64,000 nt of DNA from SZUA-229 sp041589455. Lineage in GTDB: Bacteria; Pseudomonadota; Gammaproteobacteria; SZUA-229. Positions 26,230 to 35,745 of the stretch are shown here, in pieces. How positions within the stretch are numbered: position 1 is the first letter of the stretch; every line of letters begins with the position of its first letter. The position numbers and the translations under genes are program-made. The stretch is from positions 1 to 64,000 of the forward strand of contig JBFHVQ010000001.1 in NCBI GenBank assembly GCA_041589455.1. Direction: 5' to 3'. The notes under the pieces are model-generated. The model was given only the letters and a program-made list of their open reading frames with translations, had not been told where the DNA came from and did not search any database.

Positions 26230-26970
26230 ATGACAAAAGTAAACTTGGTGGGTAAACATGCACTAGTGACCGGGGCTAATCGCGGTATTGGAGAAGCTTA
26301 TGTACGATATCTGGTCGAAAACGGAGTAGAGCGAGTATATGCTGCGGCGAGAGAGCTAACAAATCTAGAGGAATTACAGCAGTTATTTGGTGAAAAGATT
26401 ACGCCGGTTTTACTGGATGTAACCAATGAAAATCATATCAATGCGTTGAACGGGAAAATATCCTCACTGGATATTCTTATTAATAATGCCGGTGTAGCTA
26501 ATGCTTGTTTTTCCACAGCTGAGAATGCATTAGAAATTGCGCGCGTGGAAATGGAGACCAACTACTTTGGCCCATTGCAAATAACACAAACATTGCTTCC
26601 GTTACTTAAGCAGTCGTCGGAAGCGGTGATTATCAATATTTCATCGATTGCAGGGATCAGTAATTTCCCGGCTATTGGGCCGTATTCCGCAACCAAGGCA
26701 GCCATGCATTCTTATACGCAAGGCTTAAGAGCTGAACTGTCTCAGTATGCTATTCGTGTGTTAGGTGTCTATCCGGGGCCAATCGATACACGAATGGCAG
26801 AAGATTTTGAAATGGAAAAGGCGCCACCAAGTCAGGTTGCTGAGAAAACCTTTGAAGCGCTGGAAAAAGGAGAGATTGATGTGTTGCCAGATGAGTTTTC
26901 TATGCAAATGTATAGCGAGTTTTTAAAGCATCCGCATGAGCTAGAGAAGGTGTTTGCAGATATGCAGTAA
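26230..26970 (+). CDS. Short-chain dehydrogenase/reductase
   Basis: 246 residues: cofactor motif TGANRGIGEAY (14-24), NNAG near 86, the catalytic Ser in INISSIAGIS, and Y-x-x-x-K in YSATKAAMH. It ends with a domain-typical PGPIDTRMAEDF segment. AAGGAA lies 10 bases before the ATG. Its divergent LysR neighbour probably controls it. The substrate is unknown. An intrinsic terminator follows the stop. Confidence 0.9.
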   Translation: MTKVNLVGKHALVTGANRGIGEAYVRYLVENGVERVYAAARELTNLEELQQLFGEKITPVLLDVTNENHINALNGKISSLDILINNAGVANACFSTAENALEIARVEMETNYFGPLQITQTLLPLLKQSSEAVIINISSIAGISNFPAIGPYSATKAAMHSYTQGLRAELSQYAIRVLGVYPGPIDTRMAEDFEMEKAPPSQVAEKTFEALEKGEIDVLPDEFSMQMYSEFLKHPHELEKVFADMQ

Positions 26971-26994
26971 TTTACACAAAAGCAGTAAATAGGG

Positions 26995-27042
26995 CGGGGT
27001 AAATTTATCTAGTCATTATTAGGATAAATTAGCCCCGTTTTT
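26995..27042 (+). terminator. Intrinsic terminator after the SDR gene
   Basis: CGGGGTAAATTTATC pairs with GATAAATTAGCCCCG (two imperfections) and is followed by a T run, 24 bases past the stop. Confidence 0.85.
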
Positions 27043-27600
27043 CATTATTTAATAATATAGCGATAGCTTGTAAGTGTTGCAGATTTATCGCCAGATTGAG
27101 TTGAATAGTTGTGAGTAAAAAAATAATAACAGCATAAAAAGGAATAAGAATAATGAAAAAGTCTTTCATGATAATGACTTTATTCGGCCTGAGTCTGAGA
27201 TATAACACATATGACATAGATGGTGATGATGTGAGTATGATATCGGTAAATGCGCTTATTGCATTTTAGTAGATGATAGAGCGGATAAATAGAATCAACA
27301 TTATTTTCCCGGCAATAAATGGCCATGAAAGCGATTGCCTGTCATGGTCGTGTTGAACTTTAAGTTCGATAAGTAATATTCTGAAAAATAGCCCTGCTTC
27401 TTTAACGATATTAACCTATATTGAATGTTGTCAGTAAATGGAAATTTATTACGGTACTTCCCCATGGTTGAATCGGTATAGCGTTTTGAAGACTGGCTGA
27501 AAGTGCTGTTATCCTTATGCTTATTTGTTGCGTCACTTTGTCAGTAGAAAACTGTGGGGTTTCCAATAAATATTTTCTACGCTCAATAGGTAATTTATGT
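27043..27600. other. Long gap with one candidate small gene
   Basis: No family-level gene is visible in 558 bases. A 38-codon frame with a possible ribosome site lies at 27153-27269 (listed separately). A short hairpin (GGCCATGA / TCATGGTC, 27321-27349) lacks a T run. Confidence 0.5.
27153..27269 (+). CDS. Candidate 38-residue peptide
   Basis: ATG AAA AAG start with AAGGAAT about 10 bases upstream. The first 14 residues are basic then hydrophobic, like the start of a signal peptide, then the frame turns acidic and ends in a hydrophobic run. I recognise no family. It could be a small membrane-associated peptide or the remnant of a decayed exported-protein gene. Confidence 0.25.
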   Translation: MKKSFMIMTLFGLSLRYNTYDIDGDDVSMISVNALIAF

Positions 27601-28485
27601 ATGTCAGGAGCACCCAAACCCACTACAAAACAACTCATACTGTATGTTTCTTTTCAGTCATTGCAGCTGCTCTCATCGCGACTAGCTTCATTCCTTGCAT
27701 ACCATCTCTGGTTTCATCCATCTCGGCAAGGTTTTACTCACCTTCCAGGCTTTTTTCCTGATGGTGTGAATGCCGCTGAGGTGACAGTAAATAAAAAGAA
27801 AGTGTGTTACTGGAGTGCCGGTAATGGAAAAACAGTGTTTATGATGCATGGCTGGGCTGGCTGCGGCAAACAGTTTTCTCATATGGCGCAGGCGTTTCTG
27901 GATGCGGGCTATCGGGTAATATGGATAGACGCACCTGCTCATGGCGTGTCAGCAGGTTGGCAAACTAGCTTGTTTGAATTTAGTGAATCGACGTTGCAAG
28001 TGCAGCAGCAGGAAGGGCCATTTGAAGCAATCGTTGCCCACTCTTTTGGTGTGCCCTGTAGTTTGTATGCAATTGCAAGGCAGTCACTCCAGGTTGAAAA
28101 AATGATTAGCATTGCTGCGCCTTCAACGACCGAAAGTTTGCTGGATGGTTTTTGTAAAATTATTAAAGCGAATCAGGCAACCAAAGACTGGCTAATAAAA
28201 AGGTTCAAAACCTTTCTGGGCGATATTGATATTACTGATACCTCAGCGCTGACAAATGCTAGGCGAATTGCACAGCCCTGTTTAGTGATACACGATAAGC
28301 ACGATAGAGTGACACGAGCAAAAGGCAGTCAACAGTTATGCGAAAATTTTCAACAAGCTAGATATCTTGAAACGCAACGCCTGGGGCATAATAAAATTCT
28401 CAGGGATCAGGCAGTGATTGATGCCTGTGTAAAATTTGTTTCTGATAGTGAAGAGATAGGACTAGACAAAAATCTGGCAGAGTAG
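27601..28485 (+). CDS. Alpha/beta hydrolase
   Basis: 294 residues from ATG 27601 (AGG 10 bases upstream); the same frame is open back to 27517. The oxyanion motif MHGWAGCG, the nucleophile elbow AHSFGV (a variant of G-x-S-x-G with Ala first), an acid in HDKHDRV and His in RLGHNKIL make a full catalytic triad. The first 40 residues contain a hydrophobic stretch that may hold it at the membrane. An esterase or lipase-like role is likely; the substrate is unknown. It is convergent with the VOC gene. Confidence 0.82.
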   Translation: MSGAPKPTTKQLILYVSFQSLQLLSSRLASFLAYHLWFHPSRQGFTHLPGFFPDGVNAAEVTVNKKKVCYWSAGNGKTVFMMHGWAGCGKQFSHMAQAFLDAGYRVIWIDAPAHGVSAGWQTSLFEFSESTLQVQQQEGPFEAIVAHSFGVPCSLYAIARQSLQVEKMISIAAPSTTESLLDGFCKIIKANQATKDWLIKRFKTFLGDIDITDTSALTNARRIAQPCLVIHDKHDRVTRAKGSQQLCENFQQARYLETQRLGHNKILRDQAVIDACVKFVSDSEEIGLDKNLAE

Positions 28486-28534
28486 TTATCAAAATAGATA
28501 TAGCATGACACGTTAACAATTGAGCTTGAATAAT

Positions 28535-28966
28535 TTAAGTTGCAAATAACTGACTATCAATATCCTTAAACGCCTTGAATTCTAAAGCGTTGCCACTGGG
28601 ATCCATAAAAAACATAGTGGCCTGTTCACCTGCCTGGCCCTGAAATCGGATATAGGGTTCAATTACGAAATCAACGCTGTTTGATCGCAAACGGTCAGCC
28701 AGTATTTGCCAGTCTGGCATGTTTAACACAACGCCGAAGTGAGGTACGGGTACTGCATGGCTATCTACCGGATTAAATAACGGCTCAATCTTGCCTGTAT
28801 CACCGAGCTGGGGATTAAGATGGCACACCAACTGGTGGCCATACAGATTAAAGTCCACCCAGTGATTATCGCTTCTGCCCTCATCACAGCCTAATAGTTG
28901 CCCATAAAACTGTCGAGCTTCAGTAATATTACGTACCTGTATGGCGAGATGAAATGGCGTTGGCAT
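28535..28966 (-). CDS. VOC-family protein (glyoxalase-like)
   Basis: 143 residues with two beta-alpha-beta-beta-beta modules. The first starts HLAIQVRNITEARQFYGQLLGC with metal-ligand candidate His6. The second contains HFGVVLNM and ends MFFMDPSGNALEFKAF with the ligand Glu. This is the usual layout of the vicinal-oxygen-chelate superfamily, either a dioxygenase-like or a lyase-like enzyme. The reaction cannot be named from sequence. It is a single leftward gene. Confidence 0.85.
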   Translation of the reverse strand: MPTPFHLAIQVRNITEARQFYGQLLGCDEGRSDNHWVDFNLYGHQLVCHLNPQLGDTGKIEPLFNPVDSHAVPVPHFGVVLNMPDWQILADRLRSNSVDFVIEPYIRFQGQAGEQATMFFMDPSGNALEFKAFKDIDSQLFAT

Positions 28967-29035
28967 TTGTAGAGGCCCGATTTAAATTTATATAAGATAT
29001 CAATTCGATAATATTACATTAGATACGCTTTTTTA

Positions 29036-30076
29036 TTAATGTATTTTACGTGCTTCACTAGAAGCCCAGTTTATATCTCTGGAAAGGTGGCAGCCAAGGC
29101 AGGAAAAATTAACAGTAATAATTCCTGTCGCATAAGAATGTGTTTTGCCGTTCTTCGTTATGCTTGAAAATGCCTTTGCATCTGGGTTGGTGTCGATTGT
29201 AAAGAGATGTGATCTAACGTCACCCATATGCTGATTAACACTAATGGCTGATTTAGCCATTTTGGGCATATGACATGCAGAGCAGGTAAAATTATTTTGA
29301 GCATGGATGTTTTTTTTATATGATAAGGCGGCAGCCTGATGGCAGTTATTACAGTTCTTATTAGTCAGAATAGCGCGCTTGTGAGGGTCATGGCAATCCA
29401 TACAACTGAGGTTACGATGCCCACCCGCTAGTAATTCATTAACCTGTTCATGGTGTCTAATAAAACCTCCTTTAGCTAGAGGTAGTGAATTTATACCACC
29501 GCGCTGATGACATTTACCACATGCCTTAGCTGAAGAGTTCTTAGAAATATTAGTGGTTGAGGGGGTTTGTGTGTGGTCTTTTCCAGGGCCATGACACGCT
29601 TCGCAGCCAATGCCATCTTCTATCCATGTTCCTGCTATACCTGGGCGATCATCCTGGTTGCCTTCAGGATTATATGCTGTCACATGACATTGAGCACATG
29701 TATAGGGTTTTATCTCGCCTTTATGATAAAAAGACCACGAGCCATCTTCTAAATTGTATTGAGTTTTTGCCTCTGTGCCATTTTTCGCAGAAGTAATGAT
29801 GTTACCTTGTAAATCTATATAGCGTGCTTTTTTATTAGCTCCGCCTATAACATAAGCAATGTCATCCCAGGTGTAACCTGCAGGTAAAGGTAATTTAGAG
29901 TGCCGCGCTTGTGATGACTTTCTTAACATCCAGGGGTGTCCTGAAGCTTGCCAGTCATTATATTGTGTTGTATGGCATAAAAAACATTTATCAGAGCCAA
30001 CATAATTGTTGGCTAGTATATTTGAAGAAAAGACGAATAACATGAATGTGGGCAATAAAAATAATGGATTATTCAT
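29036..30076 (-). CDS. Periplasmic octaheme cytochrome c
   Basis: 346 residues with a signal peptide (hydrophobic 5-22) and eight C-x-x-C-H motifs: CFLCH (31), CAQCH, CEACH, CGKCH, CMDCH, CNNCH, CSACH and CLGCH. The start resembles the cytochrome c554 family (KCFLCHTTQYNDWQASGHPWM). No C-x-x-C-K site is present, so it is not a typical nitrite or tetrathionate reductase. It is probably an electron carrier or an unassigned redox enzyme of the periplasm. It lies downstream of a GGDEF-EAL gene on the same strand, 169 bases apart. Confidence 0.9.
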   Translation of the reverse strand: MNNPLFLLPTFMLFVFSSNILANNYVGSDKCFLCHTTQYNDWQASGHPWMLRKSSQARHSKLPLPAGYTWDDIAYVIGGANKKARYIDLQGNIITSAKNGTEAKTQYNLEDGSWSFYHKGEIKPYTCAQCHVTAYNPEGNQDDRPGIAGTWIEDGIGCEACHGPGKDHTQTPSTTNISKNSSAKACGKCHQRGGINSLPLAKGGFIRHHEQVNELLAGGHRNLSCMDCHDPHKRAILTNKNCNNCHQAAALSYKKNIHAQNNFTCSACHMPKMAKSAISVNQHMGDVRSHLFTIDTNPDAKAFSSITKNGKTHSYATGIITVNFSCLGCHLSRDINWASSEARKIH

Positions 30077-30245
30077 CAGGGTTTCACCATAACTAGATAA
30101 AGATAGTAGTAAACACTATAAAGAATAGTCCAATTAAATAAGGGATTATAAAACAGATGAATATATTTGATAAAAAGATATGGTCTTTGATGTGTTAGTT
30201 TATTAGCATGAAGTTATAAATAGGTGTTATCAATGTTTATTGAAA

Positions 30246-32315
30246 TTAAGTTTGTAGTTTCTTTTTAAAGTCGCTTGAAGATATGGGTTTTTCAAAAAAA
30301 TACCCTTGTGCGCTATCGCAACCAAGTTGCTTAATTACGTTATATTGCTCTTCGGTTTCTATTCCCTGTGCAATAGTTTCATATTTCAGTCCCTTGCCAA
30401 GTGCGGCGATTGCATATGCTGTTGAAGAGTGTGATGCGTCGTGTATTATTTCATTGATAAGAGTTGGATGTATCTTTAATTTGGTAATAGATAATTTAAT
30501 GATGTCGTTAAGTGATAAATTGCTGGTTCCAAGATCATCTATTGTTAGGTGGATTCCAAGGTCTTTGAGTAGTATAAGATTGTTGCAGTCATTGCTTTGA
30601 AGATTGAATAAAATGTCATCAGATATTTCTAAGGAAATATTATCTGGAGAAATATGATGTTTATGTATTTTGTCTTTAAGGGTTTGAACAAAAGATGGGT
30701 CTGAAATTTGTGAACATGAGACATTTATTGCGATAACTAAATCATGGTAGCCTAATTTTTTCCAGTCAGAGACAAACTGACAGGCTTGGTCAAAGACCCA
30801 TGCCCCTACATCATGTATTAATCCGGATGACTCAAGTTCGCTTAAAAACCTAACAGGTAATAATAGTTCACTGTTATGTCGATTCCATCGGAGCAAAGCT
30901 TCTGCACCGGTAATTGTGTTTGTTTTTATATTGTAACGAGGTTGTAAGTAGAGGATAAACTCATTATTTAACATTGCATCTTTAAGGCTGTTTTGAAGGT
31001 TAGATGCTGAAAATTTATCGTTTTTGTTAAGTAGGCTCTGATCAAATAAGACGCTAGCATTTTTTCCATTATGCTTGGCTTGATACATGGCTAAGTCAGC
31101 GAAACGTATTAGGTCTGCCATGTCTTTAGCGTGATCAGGGAAATGAGAAATGCCAATACTTGCGCTTAACTTGTTATATTGTATGTTTTCTATGGTGTAA
31201 GGTTTCGATAATTTCGTAATCAGTAAATCAGCATGCTCTATTATAGAGTCTATGCTTTTTGTAGACTGTGTAATTACCACAAATTCATCACCAGAAAGTC
31301 TGGCTACAGTATCCGACTTTCTACTGCTGTCACGCAAGCGGTTAGCGACTTGAATGAGGATGTCATCACCAGCATCATGGCCGTGAGTGTCATTTACGTT
31401 CTTAAAGCCATCAAGATCAATGAAAAATAAACCAAAATGTTCATCTCTGCGAGATGTCTGATTTATAGCCTGCTGTAGCCTGTCTTGAAATAATGATCGA
31501 TTAGGTAATCCAGTTAAAGAATCAAAATTCGCCTTTTGCCAATTTATTTCTTCCTGTTTTTTGCGATCTGTAATGTCCATAGCAATGCCAATGCAGCCGA
31601 TAATTTCACCGTTTTTGTTTTTCTCGGGTTCTAGTGAAGCGTGAAAAAACTGATTGTTCGACTTAAACTCAATTGTGCTCGAATGACCACTAATGCAACG
31701 TATATGTGCATCAATAATGTCATCTGTAGAGTCACCAAATAAATCTTTAAATTTAATAGAGTTTGATGAAGTTGGTTCGCTAATAGTCGATAAGAGATTG
31801 TCGAAAAGGGAGTTTATTTCGAGTTGTGTATTTGTTGTCCAGATTAAAGAAGGTGTCTGTTTTAGTAACATTGAAAGACGTTGCTCGCTTTCGTATAAGT
31901 TTATCTCGTTAATTCTTCTGTCTGTTATATCCTGTACCACTCCAAAGGATAATAATGGGTCACCTTGCTGGTTGTAATATGTGCGACATGCTTCTACTAC
32001 ATATTTAATTCTATCATCTGGCATTAAAAGGCGGTGTTCTATAGAGTATGGTTTTCTTGTTCTCAACGATTGCTTATAAGCATTGTTAACTTTTTCACGA
32101 TCATCTGGATGGATTACTTCTACAAATGCCTCATACGAAGCCCCGAACAATAAAGGGTCTATCTCGAACATTTCATAAATTTCAGATGACCAGGTGAGAA
32201 TGTTATTGATTAAATTGAGTTTCCATATCCCAAGGTTGCTTAGGCGCTTGACCTCGTTAAGCATATCTTGTTCAACTAGTATCTCAATGCGTTCTATATC
32301 TTTATTAAGTGTCAT
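30246..32315 (-). CDS. PAS-PAS-GGDEF-EAL c-di-GMP signalling protein
   Basis: 689 residues, cytoplasmic. PAS with PAC spans about 25-135, a second PAS about 145-255, GGDEF about 262-425 with SGDEF at 341-345, and EAL about 440-685 with EALLRW at 472-477. The GGDEF site looks usable. The EAL domain keeps Glu472, Asn531, Glu563, Asp593, Asp594 and Lys614. It also has departures: SDD where TES is usual (565-567), LGTSNLS in the DDFGTG loop, and Gln650 where A-E-G-V-E-T has Glu. Phosphodiesterase activity is therefore uncertain. The PAS pockets suggest a redox or ligand input. Confidence 0.9.
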   Translation of the reverse strand: MTLNKDIERIEILVEQDMLNEVKRLSNLGIWKLNLINNILTWSSEIYEMFEIDPLLFGASYEAFVEVIHPDDREKVNNAYKQSLRTRKPYSIEHRLLMPDDRIKYVVEACRTYYNQQGDPLLSFGVVQDITDRRINEINLYESEQRLSMLLKQTPSLIWTTNTQLEINSLFDNLLSTISEPTSSNSIKFKDLFGDSTDDIIDAHIRCISGHSSTIEFKSNNQFFHASLEPEKNKNGEIIGCIGIAMDITDRKKQEEINWQKANFDSLTGLPNRSLFQDRLQQAINQTSRRDEHFGLFFIDLDGFKNVNDTHGHDAGDDILIQVANRLRDSSRKSDTVARLSGDEFVVITQSTKSIDSIIEHADLLITKLSKPYTIENIQYNKLSASIGISHFPDHAKDMADLIRFADLAMYQAKHNGKNASVLFDQSLLNKNDKFSASNLQNSLKDAMLNNEFILYLQPRYNIKTNTITGAEALLRWNRHNSELLLPVRFLSELESSGLIHDVGAWVFDQACQFVSDWKKLGYHDLVIAINVSCSQISDPSFVQTLKDKIHKHHISPDNISLEISDDILFNLQSNDCNNLILLKDLGIHLTIDDLGTSNLSLNDIIKLSITKLKIHPTLINEIIHDASHSSTAYAIAALGKGLKYETIAQGIETEEQYNVIKQLGCDSAQGYFFEKPISSSDFKKKLQT

Positions 32316-32732
32316 TTAGAATTCTGATAATCGATATGATAGTGAGTAATTAAGGACATGTGTGATTTATTGTTAATGGTTCAGTATGTAAGAGTTTAGT
32401 ATATATATGACTAAGTTATAGCTTATAAGTAAATAAAAGGGGTTTAATATTATTGTTTAATAATTTTGTTTCGGAGGGAGAGTGTCTGTGTAATATCCTG
32501 ATTAAGTATCTATTGTTCAACAGTTTACATGTTAAGGATGTTGATACAATATGTTGCCGTAAAGCATCAGTGATGCAGCTGAAGAACGCAGTGAGTTGGC
32601 CTGCTTTTCTTGCAAGTATATGCTTTTACGCTCAGAGTGGCTACAATCTATACATGCGATGTTAACTAAAGTAGGTGGTTTATGGATTACCAGTACACTA
32701 GAAAAACTTTAGTCCACGAAATTTAATAGACT
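32316..32732. other. Gap between divergent signalling genes
   Basis: 417 AT-rich bases between the GGDEF-EAL gene and the histidine kinase gene, probably holding both promoters. No gene, hairpin or operator stands out. A 70-codon frame at 32453-32665 lacks a plausible ribosome site and protein-like composition. Confidence 0.5.
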
Positions 32733-34547
32733 ATGTCCACAACACTTCATACCTATTCCTCTAGTATTAAGCGGTTTTCATTTTATTCATTGATAGCCTG
32801 GAGCTTGCTTGTTTTGGCTTCTTGCTTCTGGAACATATATCTAATTAGCCAACAGGTATCTTTTTTGGCTGAAAAAGAAGCGCGTGCAAACTGGAATAAA
32901 GATCTGTCGTTCAGGCGTTGGGCGACACGCCACGGGGGTGTGTATGTGAAAGTTGATAATAGAACGAAACCCAGCCCATATCTTTCTCACTTGAGTCAAC
33001 GTGATGTAACAACGACAGGTGGTGTGAAACTTACTTTAATGAATCCGGCTTTTATGATGAGTCAAATGACCAGTGAATTTGATGATGACTATGGCATTAA
33101 AGGAAGTATAACTGGCCAGGTCTTATTGAATCCAGAAAATGCACCTGACAAATGGGAGTTAAAGGCATTAAAGTTATTTGATGAGGGTGTAAAAGAACTG
33201 GTTGAACATAGTGAGATAGATGGTGGTCTGTATCTCCGTCTAATGAAGCCTATGATTATGGAAGAAGGTTGTATGAAGTGTCATGGTCACCTGGGTTTTA
33301 ATGTTGGAGACATAAGGGGTGGAATTAGTGTTTCAATACCACTTGAACCTTATATAGATGCATCAAATGAAAATCGATTTTTTATTGTAATAAGTCATCT
33401 GTTTCTATGGCTGGTAGGAGCAGTAACCATATTTGTTTTTCAGAAAATAATGAGTAATAAGGTGGATTTACAATATCAGGCAGAAATTAAACTGCAGTCT
33501 AATGAGCATGAAAAGCAGCTCATTAAAGATGAGATGCTAGTTAAGCTACAGAAAAGAGACAATGAATTAGTTATTGCAAAAGAAGCAGCAGAATTGTTGG
33601 CTGAAAGAACCAGATTGCAGTATGACAAGATAAAATCCATAAATACTGATTTGTCGAATGAAGTCGTAGAAAGGAAACGTGTTGAAGAAGAATTAAAAGA
33701 GCTGAATAAAACCATAGAAGAGAAATCAAGAGTTGCCGCTATAGCTGAGATGTCTAGCGGTATATTGCACAATATAGGGAATGTGCTCAACAGTATTAGC
33801 ACATCTGCAACTGTCGTTAGAAGGAATTTTGATGATTCAAGTCTGCAAAAGCTACCGCTTATAGTGGAGCTAATTAATGAGCATAAAGATTCATTAGATG
33901 ATTTTTTAAATAATGATGAAAAAGGGAAGCAGGTTTTGCCTTTTTTGTCGTTATTGTATGATCGGTTGGAGCATGAAAAAAGCCTCGCTTTAGATGAAAT
34001 TAGATCTCTACTTGATGATATTGATCATGTTAGAAGTGTTATTAGTATGCAACAAAATTATGCAGGAGGGTATGGAGAAAAAGAAGCTGTTGATATTATG
34101 CTCCTGATTGAGAACGCTATAAAAACTCAACAACATGAGCTTGATGAAAACAATATAATAATTAAAAAGTTCTATGGCGAATTGGCAGTAGTTAGTACTT
34201 ATAAACATAAGTTGCTACAGATTCTGATAAATTTAATTAGTAACGCTAAACATGCAATGATTGACTCGGAATCAGAAGATAATGTCATTTGTATTACTGT
34301 TACTAATGATGAAAATACGTTATCTATTGAAGTAAGTGATACGGGTGTAGGTATTTCTGGTGATGATTTAGATAGGCTATTTGAATATGGGTTTACCAAA
34401 AAGAAAGGCGGACATGGCTTTGGATTGCATCATAGTATGAATATTGCAAAAGAATTAGGTGGTGATATATCAGTTGCGAGTGATGGGCCAGGTATGGGTG
34501 CAAAATTTACGATAACGATTCCCTTTGAATTTGCTACTTCCAATTAA
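32733..34547 (+). CDS. Membrane histidine kinase with DUF3365 haem-binding-type sensor
   Basis: 604 residues. TM1 at about 17-37 and TM2 at about 216-236 enclose a periplasmic DUF3365 (Tll0287-like) domain. That domain contains CMKCH (180-184), a c-type haem motif, as in sensors proposed to read redox state, NO or oxygen. A long coiled coil (245-335) leads to a phosphoacceptor region with His346 (LHNIGNVLNS) and an HATPase with LINLISNAKHAM, DTGVGIS and GHGFGLHH. It has no receiver domain and no response-regulator gene next to it. Confidence 0.9.
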   Translation: MSTTLHTYSSSIKRFSFYSLIAWSLLVLASCFWNIYLISQQVSFLAEKEARANWNKDLSFRRWATRHGGVYVKVDNRTKPSPYLSHLSQRDVTTTGGVKLTLMNPAFMMSQMTSEFDDDYGIKGSITGQVLLNPENAPDKWELKALKLFDEGVKELVEHSEIDGGLYLRLMKPMIMEEGCMKCHGHLGFNVGDIRGGISVSIPLEPYIDASNENRFFIVISHLFLWLVGAVTIFVFQKIMSNKVDLQYQAEIKLQSNEHEKQLIKDEMLVKLQKRDNELVIAKEAAELLAERTRLQYDKIKSINTDLSNEVVERKRVEEELKELNKTIEEKSRVAAIAEMSSGILHNIGNVLNSISTSATVVRRNFDDSSLQKLPLIVELINEHKDSLDDFLNNDEKGKQVLPFLSLLYDRLEHEKSLALDEIRSLLDDIDHVRSVISMQQNYAGGYGEKEAVDIMLLIENAIKTQQHELDENNIIIKKFYGELAVVSTYKHKLLQILINLISNAKHAMIDSESEDNVICITVTNDENTLSIEVSDTGVGISGDDLDRLFEYGFTKKKGGHGFGLHHSMNIAKELGGDISVASDGPGMGAKFTITIPFEFATSN

Positions 34548-34875
34548 AAATTGTCTTACTTACTATTGTGTCTAGAATATTTACTCGACTTAAAATGGAG
34601 GTTAGTAGCATTATACAATAATGCTAGCTGTCCTCTTCGCTTCAACAGATTCATAAGTTATTAAAAAATTAAACTGTAGAATTCAAATCTGAACTTATGC
34701 AAATGAACCTTTTTGCAAATTCTGTCTATACGATATTTAATAGATTACCTGTTTATTACCGTTTGTTTCGATAATTCAAGCCTTGCTATTATGTGGGGGA
34801 AGATTCTATTAAAGTTGTTTTAAATTTTGAATCAGGTCGTTGCCTGATTCAAAATATATTGGGATAGATTCTGAG
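34548..34875. other. Intergenic region with terminator only
   Basis: 328 AT-rich bases between convergent genes. The only structure found is the perfect inverted repeat at 34825-34854. Confidence 0.5.
34825..34854 (-). terminator. Terminator after the MYG1-like gene
   Basis: Perfect 12-bp inverted repeat TTTTGAATCAGG / CCTGATTCAAAA with a 6-base loop, 21 bases past the minus-strand stop. AT-rich flanks on both sides mean it could also serve the convergent kinase gene. Confidence 0.75.
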
Positions 34876-35745
34876 TTATGCTTTGAGGGCCATTGCTGCC
34901 ATTTTCATTGTGCTTTCAAATGTTTCTGCGCCTGCAATAAATAAACCATTATGGCAGAACATGGCGTCATTTATGCCTGTTACTGCTTTAAGTTCATTGT
35001 CAGATAAACCTGCCCATTCTTTTGGGAGTGATTTTCTATTTTCGAATGAGCCTATTTCTATGGGAACGGTTTGTATTCGCCATTGGCCAGTCTGCGAAGG
35101 GTAAACCATAAATAAGGCCTCTTCCGATAAGGCGTGCACTGTTCTTTTCCATGGTGTGTATTTTTCTAAAACAATTACTCGTGGGTCTTCTGCAGTTTCA
35201 ATTGCTTTGGCCACAATCTCTTTTGCGCTAATGCCGCCATTAGCCGAGGCAATAAAGCGTGCTAAAACTCGTGATGCAAATTCAACCGCTTCATCAAAAC
35301 ATTCATCAAAGTGACTGTCTTCTTGCCAGGTGGGGTTAAACATAGAAATCGTATGGCTCAGTGTAATGCCTTTGGTAACGCCTTCAACATGACCGCAATC
35401 GATTGCATCAATAGTAGAAACCAGGCCGCTATCAACAGCAATCGCCACGTCCTTGTTTCCCTGGCATATCTGCAGGCCATATTTTTGCCAGATCAGGCCA
35501 AATGAAGAATAGGGAATGCCGTTTTCACGTTCACCGGCACCACCCCGTTGGTGATGGTCAAAACGGTCTGTTTCCGGATCATATACACCCCCAACATCAA
35601 CCACTACGTCTGCTTTGGCAATTAGCTCTAAATCGCGTGTCCGGATCAGTTTAAATTCAGGGTATATGTACTGAAGTGCTGCGATACTGAAAACATCATC
35701 TGCATGAAAATTGCCGTTGTGGGTTACTATGGTTTTATCAATCAT
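34876..35745 (-). CDS. MYG1-family protein (UPF0160)
   Basis: 289 residues with the DHH-like start VTHNGNFHADDVFSIAAL (7-24, His9, His15, Asp17, Asp18) and DRFDHHQRGG (about 60-69) of the MYG1/GAMM1 family. The C-terminal half carries WRIQTVPI and the AGLSDNELKAVTGI and FCHNGLFIAG segments. Eukaryotic MYG1 has been described as a nuclear and mitochondrial 3'-5' exonuclease; the bacterial role is unknown. It is a single gene. The motif set makes the family call firm. Confidence 0.88.
   Translation of the reverse strand: MIDKTIVTHNGNFHADDVFSIAALQYIYPEFKLIRTRDLELIAKADVVVDVGGVYDPETDRFDHHQRGGAGERENGIPYSSFGLIWQKYGLQICQGNKDVAIAVDSGLVSTIDAIDCGHVEGVTKGITLSHTISMFNPTWQEDSHFDECFDEAVEFASRVLARFIASANGGISAKEIVAKAIETAEDPRVIVLEKYTPWKRTVHALSEEALFMVYPSQTGQWRIQTVPIEIGSFENRKSLPKEWAGLSDNELKAVTGINDAMFCHNGLFIAGAETFESTMKMAAMALKA

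Noticed and set aside
27029..27217. A hydrophobic 62-codon frame on the minus strand.
   Set aside because: Overlaps the SDR terminator and has no upstream ribosome site.
32453..32665. A 70-codon frame between the GGDEF-EAL and kinase genes.
   Set aside because: No ribosome site and no recognisable composition or family.
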